Assembly (NCBI GenBank): GCA_035573435.1
Contig: DATMZR010000031.1
Location: 124,001 to 188,000 of the forward strand
Direction of reading: 5' to 3'
DNA length: 64,000 bases
Origin: Solirubrobacterales bacterium
GTDB lineage: Bacteria; Actinomycetota; Thermoleophilia; Solirubrobacterales; 70-9
Part shown: piece after piece, positions 62,276 through 64,000 of the stretch
Position numbering within the stretch: position 1 is the first letter of the stretch
How the letters are laid out: the number at the start of each line of letters is the position of its first letter
Made by a program: the position numbers and the translations under genes
The notes under the pieces: generated by a model
What the model was told of the DNA's origin: nothing
Databases searched by the model: none
Seen by the model: the letters and a program-made list of their open reading frames with translations, nothing else

Positions 62276-62877
62276 CGGTTCGGTGGCTCTGTGCTTTCAG
62301 ATGGGACGGCCCTGCGCTGGCCCCGGCGCCCCAGAAGGGCGGCGATCATCCCCGACAGCGCGTATAGGAGCGCGCTGTAGATGGCCGCGAACTTGAGCAC
62401 CGCCGCGACGAACGCTACCTGCGGCCAGGGCGAGGCTGGGTGGCCCCAGAGCGAGATTCCGAGCCCGAGGTTCTCGACGTAGTCAAACCCCGCGGCGGCG
62501 AATGCCACCCACGCCATAGCGATCCCCGCATCGCCCAGGCGGGGGCGCCGGGCGCGTTGCCATGCCCCCGCAGCGGCGATGCATCCGCCCGCAAGGGCCG
62601 CCGCATAGATGAGCGGGTAGACGAGGTCGAAGACCTGGATCGCCTTCGCCTCGTCGATGACTCCTTCGCGGCGCCAGGTCGCGAGGATCTCATCGGCCCG
62701 CTCAACGGAGCCGGCGAGCTCGAAGTCGATGATGCTCTCGCCGCCGCGCTCGCCCTCGTGAAGCGGCTTCACGACCGCCCCCAGGACGGCCGGGAGAAGC
62801 GCCGCCAACGCCACGCAGACGAGCGCCACTCGCCTGCGATGCCGCGGCCACAGCTGAAACGGATGCCTCAGGGCCAT
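62272..62877 (-). CDS. Membrane protein of unknown function
   Basis: Protein of 201 aa with four predicted helices: RVALVCVALAALLPAVLGAVV at the start, then LVYPLIYAAALAGGCIAAAG, AGIAMAWVAFAAAGFDYVENLGLG and AFVAAVLKFAAIYSALLYALSGM. An acidic loop lies between the first and second. The pattern FDYVENLG is seen in a family of actinobacterial membrane proteins without known function. TATCGT lies 9 nt before the ATG, suggesting a leaderless promoter for this and the downstream permease, whose ATG overlaps its stop. Confidence 0.75.
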   Translation of the reverse strand: MALRHPFQLWPRHRRRVALVCVALAALLPAVLGAVVKPLHEGERGGESIIDFELAGSVERADEILATWRREGVIDEAKAIQVFDLVYPLIYAAALAGGCIAAAGAWQRARRPRLGDAGIAMAWVAFAAAGFDYVENLGLGISLWGHPASPWPQVAFVAAVLKFAAIYSALLYALSGMIAALLGRRGQRRAVPSESTEPPNR

Positions 62878-62902
62878 CTGCGGGGAACGATATGCCGTGC
62901 GC

Positions 62903-63733
62903 TCAAGAGCCCGGCCTGACGAAACGCTGGGTGAGGCTCGGCTCCCGAAGCCAGGCTGAGATCGACGCGCGCGTGGGCTCGACCAGGGGCTCGCGCGGGT
63001 CCAGCTCCCTCCGACTGCCGAGGAGCCAGTCCCGATCCCTCAGCACCACCTCGGTGGCAAGCTCCGCGAACTCCCCTCGGCCGCCCCGGGCCCCCAGGCC
63101 GAATACCCGCTCGGGACCCAGGACGGCGTTGGCCTCCGCCCGGCCGCGGACCAGGCGGCGGTAATCGTTTCGGTCCAGCTCGCCGGCGTGGGCATCCAGG
63201 GCTCGCAGGACCTGTTGGAGGCGCTCCTCAGCGAAGTACGTGATCAGTGTCGGAAAGGGCAGGTCCGCCCACAGGCCCCACATCCACCAGACAGGCGCCT
63301 TGCCGTCGAGCCGGGACAGGGCATCCAGCGCCGCCCGCCCCACGACCTCGTGACCGGGATGGCCATCATGCGGGCTCGGGGAGAAGACGATGTCCACCGC
63401 CTCGCGGCGGACGAGATCCGCGATGAGCGCAGCCAGCTCGGGCTCCGCGGCGTCGGGGTCGTCCGTTGACCCGATCGCCACAGGCCGGCTGGGGATGACC
63501 AACTCGAACCCGGTGCGCCTGGAGGACTCCCGAGCCTCGGCTTCGCGGCGCTCCCGGTCCGCCGGCCGTCCCAGACTGCACGCCAGGTTGATGATCCGAT
63601 GACCGCTAGCCTGGAGCGCCAGCATGATCGCCGGGCCGCCCAAGAGCTCATCGTCAGGGTGGGGCGCGAGATGCAGGACCGTCCGCCGGGCAGGCGGATT
63701 GCCCTCGACGCTGCTCGGGCCGCTCCCGATCAT
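62903..63733 (-). CDS. PIG-L/LmbE-family deacetylase
   Basis: Protein of 276 aa, zinc-dependent N-acetylglucosaminyl-type deacetylase. [14 protein letters not shown] near residue 20 gives the His-Asp-Asp set, and [23 protein letters not shown] the third metal His. [19 protein letters not shown] follows. Candidate substrates are GlcNAc-containing lipids, mycothiol or glycan precursors; no partner gene decides. The ATG at 63731-63733 is 11 nt after TAGGCT, which overlaps the divergent -10 of the next gene. Confidence 0.9.
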   Translation of the reverse strand: MIGSGPSSVEGNPPARRTVLHLAPHPDDELLGGPAIMLALQASGHRIINLACSLGRPADRERREAEARESSRRTGFELVIPSRPVAIGSTDDPDAAEPELAALIADLVRREAVDIVFSPSPHDGHPGHEVVGRAALDALSRLDGKAPVWWMWGLWADLPFPTLITYFAEERLQQVLRALDAHAGELDRNDYRRLVRGRAEANAVLGPERVFGLGARGGRGEFAELATEVVLRDRDWLLGSRRELDPREPLVEPTRASISAWLREPSLTQRFVRPGS

Positions 63734-63744
63734 TCGCTCCCGCC

Positions 63745-63755
63745 CAGCCTATTTC
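63745..63755. promoter_or_regulatory. Overlapping divergent -10 candidates
   Basis: AGCCTATTTC contains TAGGCT on the minus strand (63746-63751, toward the PIG-L gene, 11 nt gap) and TATTTC on the plus strand (63750-63755, 8 nt before a GTG at 63764). Simultaneous use of both promoters would be mutually exclusive. Confidence 0.4.
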
Positions 63756-63763
63756 CCCGTGTG

Positions 63764-64000
63764 GTGAACGAGCTGCTCCTCGCCCGCCACGGCGAGACTG
63801 AGTGGAGCCTCAACGGGCGGCACACCGGCCGCACCGACCTGCCGCTGACCGAGAACGGCCGCCGACTCGCTTTGCAACTGTCGCCGCGGCTCGAGGGCCA
63901 TCGCTTCGCGCTGGTGCTGACGAGCCCGCTGCGTCGCGCGATCGAGACCTGCGAACTCGCCGGCTTGGGGGCGCAGGCCCAGGTCCGCAACGACCTAAGG
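63764..64000 (+). CDS. Histidine phosphatase (phosphoglycerate-mutase-like), 5' part
   Basis: Partial gene, cut by the right edge; 79 codons are visible. [30 protein letters not shown] carries the RHGET motif with the phosphorylated His and the typical TDLPLTxxG phrase; [14 protein letters not shown] is the next conserved segment. GTG at 63764 is used (63761 is an alternative GTG). Broad-specificity phosphatases and phosphoglycerate mutases share these motifs, so the substrate is open. Confidence 0.9.
   Translation, partial: MNELLLARHGETEWSLNGRHTGRTDLPLTENGRRLALQLSPRLEGHRFALVLTSPLRRAIETCELAGLGAQAQVRNDLR

Overview
This 64 kb window is high-GC bacterial chromosome, coding on both strands. Many starts are GTG or TTG, and many genes have a TANNNT -10 element 6-9 nt before the start codon with no Shine-Dalgarno sequence, which points to leaderless mRNAs and an actinobacterium. 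Proteins beginning MSQENVE (SnoaL-like), the conserved ends of the acidic protein at 52435-53013 and the overall gene content suggest the Thermoleophilia (Solirubrobacterales/Gaiellales), probably a soil lineage. That placement is inference. No IS element, prophage or CRISPR array is visible.

Region 1 (1-29282) carries a purine biosynthesis locus split by accessory genes. The order is purD (3' part), purE and purB; a P450 and a degenerate metallo-beta-lactamase-fold protein; purC; a carbohydrate-type island with two sulfotransferases and five paralogous family-2 glycosyltransferases; purS and purQ; another glycosyltransferase-like gene, small membrane proteins, a SnoaL-like gene, a CAP-domain protein and a third sulfotransferase; purL; three tandem secreted sulfatases; then purF, purN and purH. 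purK and purM are not in the window. The interleaved genes look like a system for making, sulfating and de-sulfating a surface or extracellular glycan.

Region 2 (29296-41967) has a PhzF-like gene, a tRNA-Lys with an overlapping tRNA-like element and an HNH gene, a two-domain LigD ligase, a small novel ORF and an Rrf2 regulator beside a complete sulfate ABC transporter (sbp-cysT-cysW-cysA). It continues with a degenerate HD-GYP membrane protein and the thiamine genes thiO-thiS-thiG behind a TPP riboswitch, divergent from thiE. Sulfate import may feed both cysteine synthesis and the PAPS used by the sulfotransferases of Region 1.

Region 3 (41967-49771) is a pyruvate dehydrogenase and lipoate block: lpd, a kappa-GST/HCCA-isomerase-like gene, pdhA, pdhB, pdhC, lipB and lipA. 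It encodes E1, E2, E3 and the lipoyl synthesis and attachment enzymes.

Region 4 (49772-64000) is mixed. It holds a rhomboid protease (apparent CTG start), a small membrane protein, two tRNA-Ala genes, a glutamate dehydrogenase, an acidic low-complexity protein, a diguanylate cyclase, a second HCCA-isomerase-like gene, a TauD-like dioxygenase, a BBE-type FAD oxidoreductase coupled to an alpha/beta hydrolase-adenylate cyclase fusion (also an apparent CTG start), a SnoaL pseudogene, an arginase-family ureohydrolase, a PF03773-type permease, a PIG-L deacetylase and the start of a histidine phosphatase.

The most notable patterns are the leaderless -10 elements, two genes that apparently start at CTG, the glycosyltransferase/sulfotransferase/sulfatase island inside the purine locus, candidate regulatory repeats near the sulfate transporter and the diguanylate cyclase, and several decaying SnoaL-like genes.
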